Assembly (NCBI RefSeq): GCF_000224065.1
Contig: NZ_AFWT01000036.1
Location: 1 to 46,146, forward strand
Length of the DNA: 46,146 nt
Source of the DNA: Thiorhodococcus drewsii AZ1
GTDB lineage: Bacteria > Pseudomonadota > Gammaproteobacteria > Chromatiales > Chromatiaceae
Direction: 5' to 3'
Below are positions 16,713 to 24,807 of the stretch, in pieces. Positions within the stretch are counted from its first letter, which is position 1; the number at the start of each line of letters is the position of its first letter. Below the pieces are notes generated by a model. That model was given only the letters and a program-made list of their open reading frames with translations, was not told the DNA's origin and searched no databases. Both the position numbers and the translations under genes were made by a program.

Positions 16713-17540
16713 ATGGAGAAATGTCCGAGCTGCAGCAGCTTCAACGTCCGCAAGTCCAAGCGCCATCTGGAGCGGCGCGGACCCGGAGTACATCTCTTCA
16801 GGGCGCTGTTTCGCTGCCGCGATTGTGGCAGAAGCTTCGAGGCCGCCGATACTCTGAAGATTCAGCTTACGGTCCTCACGATCGGCATGGTGGCGGTCAC
16901 TGGCATGGTATCGGCTTGGCTGACCCTGGCTCAGCCCGGTGCCCGCGAGCCAGCAGAATTCGGCGGCGCATCAGAACTACCACTGACAAGCGACTCGGAC
17001 CGTCGTATCCGCGACGCCAAGGAATCGCAGGATGATTCCCCTGGATCTCGCGCCAAGGCGGAAACGGAAGCGCAGCTGCGTGAAGGCCTGAGTCTCGTCC
17101 GCCAAGGCTGGGCGGATGAGAATCAGGAAACCTTGGCAATGGGCGTCTCCTTGATTCGGTCGGCCGCCGACCAACAACTCGTCGATGCCCAGCTACTGCT
17201 CGGCTCCCTGCATGAGAAAGGGCGCGGAATGCTTCAGGACTATCCGGCTGCGGCCCAATGGTACGAGCGCGCCGCCCGCCAAGGCGATGCCACCGGCATG
17301 GCGCGGCTCGGCAGGATGTATCTGGTGGGCCGCGGCGTCGAAAAGGACCCCGTCGACGCCTACGTCTGGCTGAATCTGGCGGCAGCGCGCGGCAATCAGG
17401 ATGCAGAGTCGGACAGGGATCGTGTGCGCAAGGTGTTGACGCCATCGGAACTCGCACAGGCGCAGGAACAGGCGCGCCGACGCCATCAAAGCCTGCCGCT
17501 CGCGACGCAGCCATCCCGTGAGCCCCCACACGGCTGGTAG
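16713..17540 (+). CDS. Zinc-ribbon, single-membrane-span SEL1-repeat protein
   Basis: The 275-residue protein starts with a zinc ribbon, MEKCPSCSSFNVRKSKRH, whose second Cys pair is in FRCRDCGRSFE. It has one membrane span near residues 49-70 (IQLTVLTIGMVAVTGMVSAWL), a low-complexity linker, and two to three SEL1-type tetratricopeptide-like repeats, for example AQLLLGSLHEKGRG, AAAQWYERAARQGDATGMARLGRMYLVGRGV and VDAYVWLNLAAARGN. SEL1 repeats mediate protein-protein contacts. The architecture suggests a cytoplasmic metal-binding head with the repeats across the membrane. The ATG at 16713 was chosen because the family starts at the zinc ribbon; the frame is open to 16572 through a repeat element. 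Its role in the polysaccharide locus is unknown. Confidence 0.8.
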   Translation: MEKCPSCSSFNVRKSKRHLERRGPGVHLFRALFRCRDCGRSFEAADTLKIQLTVLTIGMVAVTGMVSAWLTLAQPGAREPAEFGGASELPLTSDSDRRIRDAKESQDDSPGSRAKAETEAQLREGLSLVRQGWADENQETLAMGVSLIRSAADQQLVDAQLLLGSLHEKGRGMLQDYPAAAQWYERAARQGDATGMARLGRMYLVGRGVEKDPVDAYVWLNLAAARGNQDAESDRDRVRKVLTPSELAQAQEQARRRHQSLPLATQPSREPPHGW

Positions 17541-17586
17541 TCAAACGCGCCTCAGGAGTTCCCACGAAACGACAGTGCGCAGGACC

Positions 17587-19476
17587 TCAGCCGATCCGCG
17601 CCTGGAAGCTCGCGAACATCAGCAGACTCCAGATGACCGGGCTGAAGTCTCGCATCCCTGATTCGTGCTGGTCCAGAATCCAGCGGAGTTTGGAGCGCTC
17701 GAAAAGTCGGCTGTCGAGCATCGCCGAGGACAGCACCAAGCGCCTCGCCTTGCTCCGCAATGGTCCTCTGAGCCAGGCGGCCAGTGGTATCGAGAACCCC
17801 TGCTTTCGACGATAGAGGATCTCGGCATCGAGATCCCTGTGCATGGCCTGCTTGAAGATCGCCTTGCCTTCGCCACCCTGCAGCAACATTCGCGGCGGGA
17901 TACCGCCCACCCACTCGAGCAGCTTGTGATCCAGGATAGGCACGCGCACCTCAAGACTGTGCGCCATGCTCGCCCGATCCACCTTGGTGAGAATATCGCC
18001 TGCGAGGTAGGTCTTGAGATCGAGGTACCTTGCCCGCGACAGGGGGTGGGCGGGAGCGCGGTCCGCATGCCGCCTCAGCACGTCCACCGCGCGATAGCCT
18101 TGCAAGTCGCACTTGAGCTGGTCGCTCAGCAAGGAATGGCGGAGTTGATCTGGCAAGATGGCCACGCTCTCGAAATAGCCTTCGGTCGAGTCCTTCGACA
18201 GGGCTTGAAACGTGGATCGCGCCCGCAAAATACGCGGTGCCCAGTCGGCTTTCGGATAGAGTCTCGCGGCCAGCCCAAAGAGCGGCGAGCGTGCCCAAAG
18301 CGGCAGCAGCGCCCTGCCCCGTTCCTCATAGAGATGCCAACGATGGCGACGATATCCCGCGAAGCTCTCGTCACCGCCGTCACCCGATAAGCAGACCGTG
18401 ACTTGCTGTCGAGCCAGCTCACAGACTCGGTAAGTCGGCATTGCTGAACTGTCCGCGAAGGGCTCGTCATACATGGGGCCGAGAAGGTCGATCAGCTCGA
18501 AATCGTCTGGGCTCACCACCTTCTCGTGATGATGCGTGCCGTATCTGACTGCTGTGCGCTGCGCGAAGGCCCGCTCGTCGAAGCGAGGATCAGTCGAGCC
18601 AATGGCACAGGTGTTGACCGGATGCTCGGAGATCTGCGCCATCATCGCCACAACCGCGCTCGAGTCGACACCACCCGACAAGAAGGCCCCTAGGGGCACT
18701 TCAGCGATCAAGCGGATTCGAACGGCCTCCATCAGACGCTCACGCAACTCGGCCGCAATGGCCTCCGGCGACCCGGAATGCACCTCGTCAAAATGAATGT
18801 CCCAATATTCGACGGGTGCCGATAACTCGCGCTGTCCGCGCCGCGCCAACACGTAGTGTCCAGCCGGGACCTTCTTGACCGCCGCGAAGATGCTGCGCGG
18901 ATCCGCTACATAGCCGAAGGCGAAGAACTCTTCAACGGCACAGGGATCGAGTTCGCGGGAGAGTTCCGGGCACACCAGCAGAGACTTGATCTCCGAGCCG
19001 AACAACAAGCGACCATCGGCCAACATGGCATAATGCAGCGGTTTGATGCCAAGCCGATCGCGGGCGAGAAACAGGAGTTGTTGGCGACGATCCCAGAGCG
19101 CGATGGCAAACATGCCGCGAAACCTGGACAGACAGGCCTCGCCCCACTCTTCCCAAGCGTGGACGATGACTTCGGTGTCGCAGCGTGTCTTGAAGACATG
19201 ACCCGCAGCTGTTAGCTCGCTCATGAGCTCGACGAAGTTGTAGATCTCACCGTTGTAGACGACCACGACCGAGCCGTCTTCGTTGTAAAGCGGTTGAGCA
19301 CCGCCCTCGACGTCGATGATCGCAAGCCGACGGTGCGCCAATCCCACGCCCGGCTCGACATGATGTCCTGATCCGTCCGGACCGCGGTGCTCGAGCGCTG
19401 AACTCATTCGCGTCAGCAGAGCTTCGTCGATCCGGCTCGCCTGAAATTGATCAAAGATCCCGCTAATTCCACACAT
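17587..19476 (-). CDS. Asparagine-synthase-like amidotransferase of the XrtA/PEP-CTERM system
   Basis: The 629-residue protein combines a class-II glutaminase domain with an asparagine synthetase domain. The catalytic Cys is residue 2 of MCGISGIFD, so the start was put at 19476 rather than two codons upstream. Glutaminase motifs are LEHRGPDGSG, RLAIIDVEGGAQP and VYNGEIYNF; the synthetase PP-loop is AFLSGGVDSSAVV, with LSGDGGDESFAGYRRH and KVDRASMAHSLEVRVP downstream. Members of this branch in exosortase loci probably amidate a carboxylate of the polysaccharide or its precursor using glutamine nitrogen, rather than making free asparagine. The gene lies back to back with the plus-strand glycosyltransferase, the two sharing a 269-bp promoter region, and ends facing the SEL1 gene. 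Confidence 0.92.
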   Translation of the reverse strand: MCGISGIFDQFQASRIDEALLTRMSSALEHRGPDGSGHHVEPGVGLAHRRLAIIDVEGGAQPLYNEDGSVVVVYNGEIYNFVELMSELTAAGHVFKTRCDTEVIVHAWEEWGEACLSRFRGMFAIALWDRRQQLLFLARDRLGIKPLHYAMLADGRLLFGSEIKSLLVCPELSRELDPCAVEEFFAFGYVADPRSIFAAVKKVPAGHYVLARRGQRELSAPVEYWDIHFDEVHSGSPEAIAAELRERLMEAVRIRLIAEVPLGAFLSGGVDSSAVVAMMAQISEHPVNTCAIGSTDPRFDERAFAQRTAVRYGTHHHEKVVSPDDFELIDLLGPMYDEPFADSSAMPTYRVCELARQQVTVCLSGDGGDESFAGYRRHRWHLYEERGRALLPLWARSPLFGLAARLYPKADWAPRILRARSTFQALSKDSTEGYFESVAILPDQLRHSLLSDQLKCDLQGYRAVDVLRRHADRAPAHPLSRARYLDLKTYLAGDILTKVDRASMAHSLEVRVPILDHKLLEWVGGIPPRMLLQGGEGKAIFKQAMHRDLDAEILYRRKQGFSIPLAAWLRGPLRSKARRLVLSSAMLDSRLFERSKLRWILDQHESGMRDFSPVIWSLLMFASFQARIG

Positions 19477-19745
19477 GCTCAAACGGACCTGTCAAAACGA
19501 ACCCTCTAATCTGCCTCATCGGGCAGGACTCCTTGGTCGTGCGAGCGGGCGCTGGGAAGCTTTCCAGCGGCCCATCCAATCGGGCAGTATGAGGTCTCAC
19601 CTCGGGGACCTACCATGTGCCTTTTCACAAACGGAAAGGCGACACGGTGTAGGTGTACCCCATGCCTCGGGCCGGTATTTCTGCCAAGCTCCTCGGGGCA
19701 CGTCCGGTTCTACATCCTATAGGCTTCACTTTGTCGCGCAGGAAC

Positions 19746-20843
19746 ATGCATACGCCGCTCCACGTCTGTCACATCATCTACCGTCTGGATTTCGGCGGCC
19801 TGGAAAAGCTGCTCGTCGAGATGATCAATCGCATTCCAGAGAATGCACTGCAGCATACGATCATCGTCTTGACCGAATCAACGAGCATCGCAACGCTCAT
19901 CGACAAGCCAACGCCCATTCACTGCTTGAATAAGTCACGCGGCCAAGACCTCTCTATCTTCCCACAACTCTTCCAGCTGCTGCGACGCATCAAGCCGCAA
20001 GTCGTGCACACCTATAATCTCGCGACGCTGGAATGTCAGTGCGTCGCCCGCCTCGCCAATGTGAGAACCCGCATCCACGCCGAGCATGGTCGGGATGCCT
20101 CTGATCCAGCGGGCACCAATCGCAAGCATCGGCTGTTGCGGAGACTCGTGGATCCCTGCGTATCCCACTATGTCGGCGTCTCTCGCGACATCGCCGATTG
20201 GCTGACGACATACATCGGTCTCTCTCCGTCCAAAGTGAGCGTCATTCGCAATGGCGTCGACACCGCAACCTATCGGCCGGGTCAGGCGCAAAAGCGCTCA
20301 GACTTCCGATTCCTCAACGTGGCCCGCCTCGACCCGGTCAAGGATCAGAACACACTCATCAAGGCCTGCCGCATCCTTGCCGCCAAGCACGCGAACTTCC
20401 GACTCACCATTGCCGGTGACGGTCCAGCACGCAGTGCCTTGACGAAACAGGTTGACGATGACCGCCTTCAAGATCGGGTCCACTTCGCGGGTCAGGTCGC
20501 GAGTCCACTAGAGCTGTATCAGAGCCATGACGTGTTCGTGCTCTCGTCCATCGCCGAGGGCACGCCCATGACGGTCCTCGAGGCGATGGCCTGCGGGCTG
20601 CCGGTGATCGCGACCCAGGTCGGAGGCATTCCGGCGCTCGTCACCCCAGGGCACAGCGGTTATCTCGTCCCCGCGCGGGATCCGGTACGGCTCGCGGCCG
20701 AGATGGAGCAGTACCTGCTCGCCCCCGACAGCGCACTCGCACACGGACGCCATGCGCGAGCAACGGCCCTCGAGCATCTCGATGCGCACCAAGCCGACCA
20801 GGCTTATCTGCAGCTCTACCAGGGATACCGAGACCTTGCTTGA
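19746..20843 (+). CDS. GT4 glycosyltransferase, XrtA/PEP-CTERM system-associated
   Basis: The 365-residue GT-B enzyme opens with LHVCHIIYRLDFGGLEKLLVE, where the GGLE loop is typical of this exosortase-associated branch. It includes HAEHGRDASDP, the switch to the donor lobe at FRFLNVARLDPVKDQNTLI and the GT4 nucleotide-sugar motif EGTPMTVLEAMACGLPVIA with its two glutamates. It should transfer a sugar from a nucleotide donor to the growing lipid-linked unit. The ATG at 19746 follows AGGA at a short distance; the frame is open to 19653. The 3' end overlaps the convergent exosortase gene by 28 bp, an unusually tight arrangement. Donor specificity cannot be read from the sequence. Confidence 0.9.
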   Translation: MHTPLHVCHIIYRLDFGGLEKLLVEMINRIPENALQHTIIVLTESTSIATLIDKPTPIHCLNKSRGQDLSIFPQLFQLLRRIKPQVVHTYNLATLECQCVARLANVRTRIHAEHGRDASDPAGTNRKHRLLRRLVDPCVSHYVGVSRDIADWLTTYIGLSPSKVSVIRNGVDTATYRPGQAQKRSDFRFLNVARLDPVKDQNTLIKACRILAAKHANFRLTIAGDGPARSALTKQVDDDRLQDRVHFAGQVASPLELYQSHDVFVLSSIAEGTPMTVLEAMACGLPVIATQVGGIPALVTPGHSGYLVPARDPVRLAAEMEQYLLAPDSALAHGRHARATALEHLDAHQADQAYLQLYQGYRDLA

Positions 20844-22351
20844 CTCGGCTCCTGACTGAGCACCGCCTGAAGATCTTGCGCAAATCGCCTTGCCGAATCA
20901 CGCGCAGCCGAAACGTCGATATCGACCTCCACGGCAATGATCCATGCGGACTCGTTCAGCCGACGACCGGACGCGAGTGTCCAGGCTTCGAGTAGTTTCG
21001 CCTTGGCAGCGCTCGCTGTCTCTCGCCCATTGATCCGATACCAAGACCAGACCAAGAGGCTCTGGCTGTACGACTCCAAGCGCGACTCGATGACCTCGAG
21101 ATCCGTCGTCTCCGGCAGCGCGACGACTGCGGGTTTCTGCTCCACCACCCGCCAGGCGGAGTCCTTTTCGGGCGCCAAGCGATTCTCCGAGTTGATCAGT
21201 TCTCCGCTTCCCGACAGATAGGGTATCCAGTAGAGGACGACCCGATCTGTGCCCAGGGTATAGACACGGCTCATGATCGCCGTGGGCCGCTGAAAGACAG
21301 GATTCCAATCTGTGTCTTCCTTGGCGTCCCCGCCCTGCCGCCAGGCCGCAACCTGCGGTGGAAAGGCGAAGTCAGCGAGTGCAGAGGCCGGCACCTTACG
21401 CGCAGACAACTCGGAGCCGAGCCACGGGAAACCAATCAAGATCAAGGCCCCGAAGGCAATGATCAGGCCATCTCTCTTGACGGACGACGACAAGAGCGGT
21501 CCCGCCGGACGCATCGCCTCGCTTCGAGAGGCTCCCCCCGTGTCACCCCTCTCGACCCAAAGGTAACCAATAGACACCATACAGAGGATGACGAAACCGA
21601 AGAAGACCCAGCCGTAGATCAGGTGATCCACGCCCACCGCGAGCTTCATGCCGCTAAAATGTGCGATCAGAACGATCAAATAGGCACGCAGCCCATTGGC
21701 TAGGATCGGGAAGACAATGGACAGAGCGATGAAGGCGAGGCGGCGCCAGATCGACTGATAGAGCACATAGGCGATCAAGACACCGAGAAACACCGAGGCG
21801 ATCAAGTATCGGATGCCGCTACAGGCGCGAACGACCGACCAGTCCCCACTTGGGATGCTGAAGAAGGTTCCCTCAGAGTAGACGGGGAAGCCCGACACAC
21901 GCAACAATGACACGGTGACGGACGCCGTGAGATCCATCAAGGGACCAACCAGCCAATCACCGAAGGGGACGGCGAAGAAGAGGAAGCCCAGAGGGAAGGC
22001 GAGCGCGAGCAGCGCCCGAATACCCAGCACAAGCCACACAAGCATCGGCACCATGGCCACGGCGGCGAATTGCTCAATGACCAGCACATCCGTAAGTCTG
22101 GCAAGGAGCCAGCCGAGGCCGAGCAAGAGCACAAGGGGCAGCGCCCGCCAGTCGGAACGATAACAAACACGAGCGAGCCTGTGCCGCTGATGCCAGATCA
22201 GGACGCCGACGATCGGCAGTACCAAGAACCCGTGGGTAAAGGTGTCGGAGCGATACCAAATGCCGACGATGCTGACGAAGGTCGGCCATAGAGCCGCCAG
22301 CAAGAGGGCGAGCATCAGCAGCAGAACGACGATGTGCAAGCGGCGTGTCAC
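20816..22351 (-). CDS. xrtA: Exosortase A with fused C-terminal EpsI domain
   Basis: The 511-residue protein has eight or so membrane spans in its first 275 residues and the exosortase catalytic set: Cys177 in VVRACSGIRYL, Arg222 in NGLRAYLIVLI and His243 in VDHLIYGW. After another membrane segment near residue 290, the C-terminal half is a periplasmic EpsI-type domain (PPQVAAWRQGG, RVVLYWIPYLSGSGELINSENRL, SLLVWSWYRINGRETAS). Exosortase A is a transpeptidase-like membrane protease that cuts PEP-CTERM proteins at the PEP motif and is thought to attach the product to another molecule. The presumed substrate in this window is the small PEP-CTERM protein at 42090. FemAB lies 14 bp upstream on the same strand. 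Its 3' end overlaps the convergent GT4 gene. Confidence 0.95.
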   Translation of the reverse strand: MTRRLHIVVLLLMLALLLAALWPTFVSIVGIWYRSDTFTHGFLVLPIVGVLIWHQRHRLARVCYRSDWRALPLVLLLGLGWLLARLTDVLVIEQFAAVAMVPMLVWLVLGIRALLALAFPLGFLFFAVPFGDWLVGPLMDLTASVTVSLLRVSGFPVYSEGTFFSIPSGDWSVVRACSGIRYLIASVFLGVLIAYVLYQSIWRRLAFIALSIVFPILANGLRAYLIVLIAHFSGMKLAVGVDHLIYGWVFFGFVILCMVSIGYLWVERGDTGGASRSEAMRPAGPLLSSSVKRDGLIIAFGALILIGFPWLGSELSARKVPASALADFAFPPQVAAWRQGGDAKEDTDWNPVFQRPTAIMSRVYTLGTDRVVLYWIPYLSGSGELINSENRLAPEKDSAWRVVEQKPAVVALPETTDLEVIESRLESYSQSLLVWSWYRINGRETASAAKAKLLEAWTLASGRRLNESAWIIAVEVDIDVSAARDSARRFAQDLQAVLSQEPSQARSRYPW

Positions 22352-22365
22352 TCAGGCGTCTCGTG

Positions 22366-23397
22366 CTAGCCGAGGCTGCGCGAAATGAAGGGTCCCAGTA
22401 AGCGGCTAACGGGGACCGGGAGCCGCTTCCACAGACCGATGAGCAGGCGGTACTTGGGATTCATGGGGCTGAGATCGGGCAAGGTGCTCGCTTGACAGAG
22501 CTGGACCTCGTAGCTGAGCTGCACCGGCTCGAAGCCCCAGTTGCGCTTGAAGTCATAGGAACCGGTGTCGCGCTTGCTCCGACCGAAGTCGAAGACCCGC
22601 ACGCCGCGCTCGGCCGCCCGCCGCATCAGCTCCCAATACATGAAGTCATTGGCCTTGAGTGCGCGCGCCGCCTGGCCTCCACCGCCATAGTAGGGCAGCA
22701 CCTCATCACGGAAATAAAAGCTGAGGACACCCGCCACCGGACGGCCATCATGCTCGACGACCAGGCACTCACAGGCTTCGGCGAACACCTCCTTCAGCGT
22801 ACGGAAATAGCGGTGCGAAAAAACGGGCGTACCTAGATTGCGAACGCTCTCCGCGTAGAGCCGATGGACCCTATCCACCTCCTCGTCGATTCGGCTGACC
22901 AGGCCAGCCGCAATCCCCTTGCGCACCATGGCGCGCTGCTTGCGGGGTATTGCGCTCAAGTTCGTCTCCTCGTCCGGATCGATCTGCTTGCGGAAGGTGA
23001 CATAGAGGTCCTTGGCGGGCCAATCGCGATGGCATGGCTCGCGATAGCGCAGCTCCAGGTAATCGACGCGGAGCACTGCGGCCAGGCGCCGAGCCTCCGC
23101 GTCAAGGGCCTCAGCGATCTCGGGCGAATCGGCTAGGCTCCCGCCATAGACACAGAAGGGGGTCGATACCAGCTGTGCGCCGAACAGCCGACTCTTCAAG
23201 TGCCCAAGCGGCAGCACACCAATGACGGAACCGTCTTCCGCCTCGGCGAAGAGAAAATGCGTCCTGTGACCAAAGGCCTGCTCCAGTACCTTCTTCCAGC
23301 CGGAGAGATGGAAGAAGGTGCCATGCGGATGCGCCTGCACGAAGGCGTCCCAGCGTGCAGCCTCGTCAGTCGTGCACAGGGTGTGAATCTTAGGCAA
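22366..23397 (-). CDS. FemAB-family XrtA/PEP-CTERM-associated protein
   Basis: This is a FemAB/GNAT-fold protein of about 343 residues, with ARWDAFVQAHPHGTFFHLSGWKKVLEQAFGH at the N-terminus, YLELRYREPC, the linker KQRAMVRKGIAAGL, and the C-terminal half GRPVAGVLSFYFRDEVLPYYGGGG, LKANDFMYWELMRRA and VFDFGRSKRDTGSYDFKRNWGF. FemAB enzymes use aminoacyl-tRNA to add amino acids; the exosortase branch probably transfers an aminoacyl group to a glycan or lipid precursor. The frame is open to 23505, which would overlap the deacetylase by 116 bp. The TTG at 23397 fits the family start and overlaps the deacetylase stop by only 8 bp, so it was preferred. Confidence 0.88.
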   Translation of the reverse strand: MPKIHTLCTTDEAARWDAFVQAHPHGTFFHLSGWKKVLEQAFGHRTHFLFAEAEDGSVIGVLPLGHLKSRLFGAQLVSTPFCVYGGSLADSPEIAEALDAEARRLAAVLRVDYLELRYREPCHRDWPAKDLYVTFRKQIDPDEETNLSAIPRKQRAMVRKGIAAGLVSRIDEEVDRVHRLYAESVRNLGTPVFSHRYFRTLKEVFAEACECLVVEHDGRPVAGVLSFYFRDEVLPYYGGGGQAARALKANDFMYWELMRRAAERGVRVFDFGRSKRDTGSYDFKRNWGFEPVQLSYEVQLCQASTLPDLSPMNPKYRLLIGLWKRLPVPVSRLLGPFISRSLG

Positions 23398-24304
23398 CTG
23401 AAGCCTTCGGCAGGAGGGCAGCTGAGGTGCGGGCTTGGGTGGCTCTGTCCGGTGAGTGACCGAAGATTGCTTCAGCGAAGACATCATCCATACGGCTCCA
23501 GGCAAAATCCTCAGTCAAGCGACTCAGGCGTGCGAAACACTTGTCGAGGTTGAGATAGTGACGGAAACGACTGCGCGGCGGGAGACCGCTCACTCGAGGC
23601 TGATCGGGGTCGATCTCCCAGGGATGGAAGTAGAAGACGGCCGGCGATTGGTCGATGTGATTCAGGCGCCGAATCGCCCAGCGTGACAGGACGTAGGGAA
23701 ACAGCCTGAAGTAGCCGCCGCCGCCTGCTGGAAGGCGCCGGACTCCTAGCTGAATCGTCGCAATGGGGATCTCGACCAAGGAGGCTTCCGGACCCAAGGG
23801 CGCAAAAGGAAAACGCGGCGCTAGAGGATCCCCGTAGTGATCATGGCTGATCGGATAGAGACTGGAGCTGTAGCGATAGCCTTCCTCCTGGAGGATGCCA
23901 TGCGCCCAGGGAGTCGCCGAACTCATCGAATAACTGGGAGCGCGGTAGCCCGTCACTGGCTGCCCCGTGAGATCTTCGAGCATCCGCTTAGTGCGCGCCA
24001 CGTCCGCGCGAAATTCGTCCGGAGTCGAGTCTGTAACACGCTTATGCCCGTAGCCGTGGCTGGCGACCTCATGGCCTTGCTCACTGAGGCGCCGCACGAG
24101 CGATGGATGCCGCTCGGCGATCCAGCCCAAGACGAAGAAGGTCGCCGTGATGCGGCGCTCGGCGAGAAGAGCGAGGACACGCTCGACATTCGCTTCGACC
24201 CGCCGCGGCAGCCGCTCCCAGTCCTCCCGGCGCACATGGCGCTCGAATGCGGATACTTGGAAGTAGTCCTCGACGTCGATCGTCAAAGCATTGTGCACTT
24301 GCAT
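23390..24304 (-). CDS. XrtA-associated polysaccharide deacetylase
   Basis: The 304-residue protein is a carbohydrate esterase 4 (NodB-like) deacetylase. The catalytic Asp and metal ligands are in ALTIDVEDYFQ (residues 6-16) and GHEVASHGYGHKRV. The arginine motif is VTGYRAPSYSMSS and the late histidine motif AVFYFHPWEIDPDQPRV. It removes N-acetyl groups from a polysaccharide, probably in the cytoplasm or on the lipid-linked product, since no signal peptide is visible. The ATG at 24304 was chosen because MQVHNALTIDVEDY is the family start, with GGAGAGG upstream. It is the first gene of the minus-strand group deacetylase-FemAB-exosortase. Confidence 0.93.
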   Translation of the reverse strand: MQVHNALTIDVEDYFQVSAFERHVRREDWERLPRRVEANVERVLALLAERRITATFFVLGWIAERHPSLVRRLSEQGHEVASHGYGHKRVTDSTPDEFRADVARTKRMLEDLTGQPVTGYRAPSYSMSSATPWAHGILQEEGYRYSSSLYPISHDHYGDPLAPRFPFAPLGPEASLVEIPIATIQLGVRRLPAGGGGYFRLFPYVLSRWAIRRLNHIDQSPAVFYFHPWEIDPDQPRVSGLPPRSRFRHYLNLDKCFARLSRLTEDFAWSRMDDVFAEAIFGHSPDRATQARTSAALLPKASVA

Positions 24305-24381
24305 CCTCACTGCCTCTCCACTCAGTGTCTCCATCGGGCGTTGGTGAAAACGCCGGCCATTGCGACGGCATTAACTTGTAG

Positions 24382-24611
24382 GGTGGAACGCGCAGCGGTT
24401 CCACCGTCGGCGTTGCGGTTATCGGGCATTGATCATCGGGGCGTCCAGCCTCGTGCATCCTTCTGTCAAAGCGACGTGGGAGCGACGCCCCGCCGCGATA
24501 GCGCGACCGTCGCGGCGGGGCGCCGCTCCCACCGGTCATGCGCTTGGACCGGGCCAAACGATGCTCGAGGCCGATTGTCATCGCTGGCGGATCGCCCTGC
24601 AGGCATCCGCC
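24382..24611. repeat. REP-like hairpins GGTGGAAC/GTTCCACC and GGCGGAT/ATCCGCC
   Basis: The two hairpins of the 3158-3229 element occur here again, at 24382-24405 and 24586-24611, now split apart by the long GC-rich hairpin repeat. Beyond 24640 a further short repeat-like segment (GTGGACGAGCGAGAGCGAAGTCCACC and TTGGTGGAC) continues to 24760. The whole 470-bp gap between the deacetylase and the outer-membrane gene is repeat DNA with no supported gene. Confidence 0.65.
24431..24573. repeat. Long hairpin repeat, copy 1
   Basis: A 23-base arm at 24476-24498 (GTGGGAGCGACGCCCCGCC then GCGA) pairs with 24510-24532 with one mismatch. Flanking sequence on both sides (GATCATCGG upstream, CAAACGATGCTCGAGGCCGA downstream) is shared with the copies at 29069-29188 and 35637-35745, so the repeat unit is about 115-140 bp, not just the hairpin. 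Confidence 0.8.
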
Positions 24612-24807
24612 CTACCGGCCTAACTGCCTCTCCACTCGCTGCCTCCATCGTGGCGCTATCAGCCGGTCGGGTGGACGAGCGAGAGCGAAGTCCACCAATT
24701 CCCGCAGCGGCGTTGGTGGACTGCGCTGCGCTGATCCACCCTACGGGAGACAACTGGCCGAAACGATGATCGAGGCCGCGCCTTGGCAAAGACGACGTCA
24801 CACCTCG

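Noticed and set aside
24431-24573. CRISPR array from repeated palindromes
   Set aside because: Only single copies per site, no regular spacing, no spacers and no cas genes.
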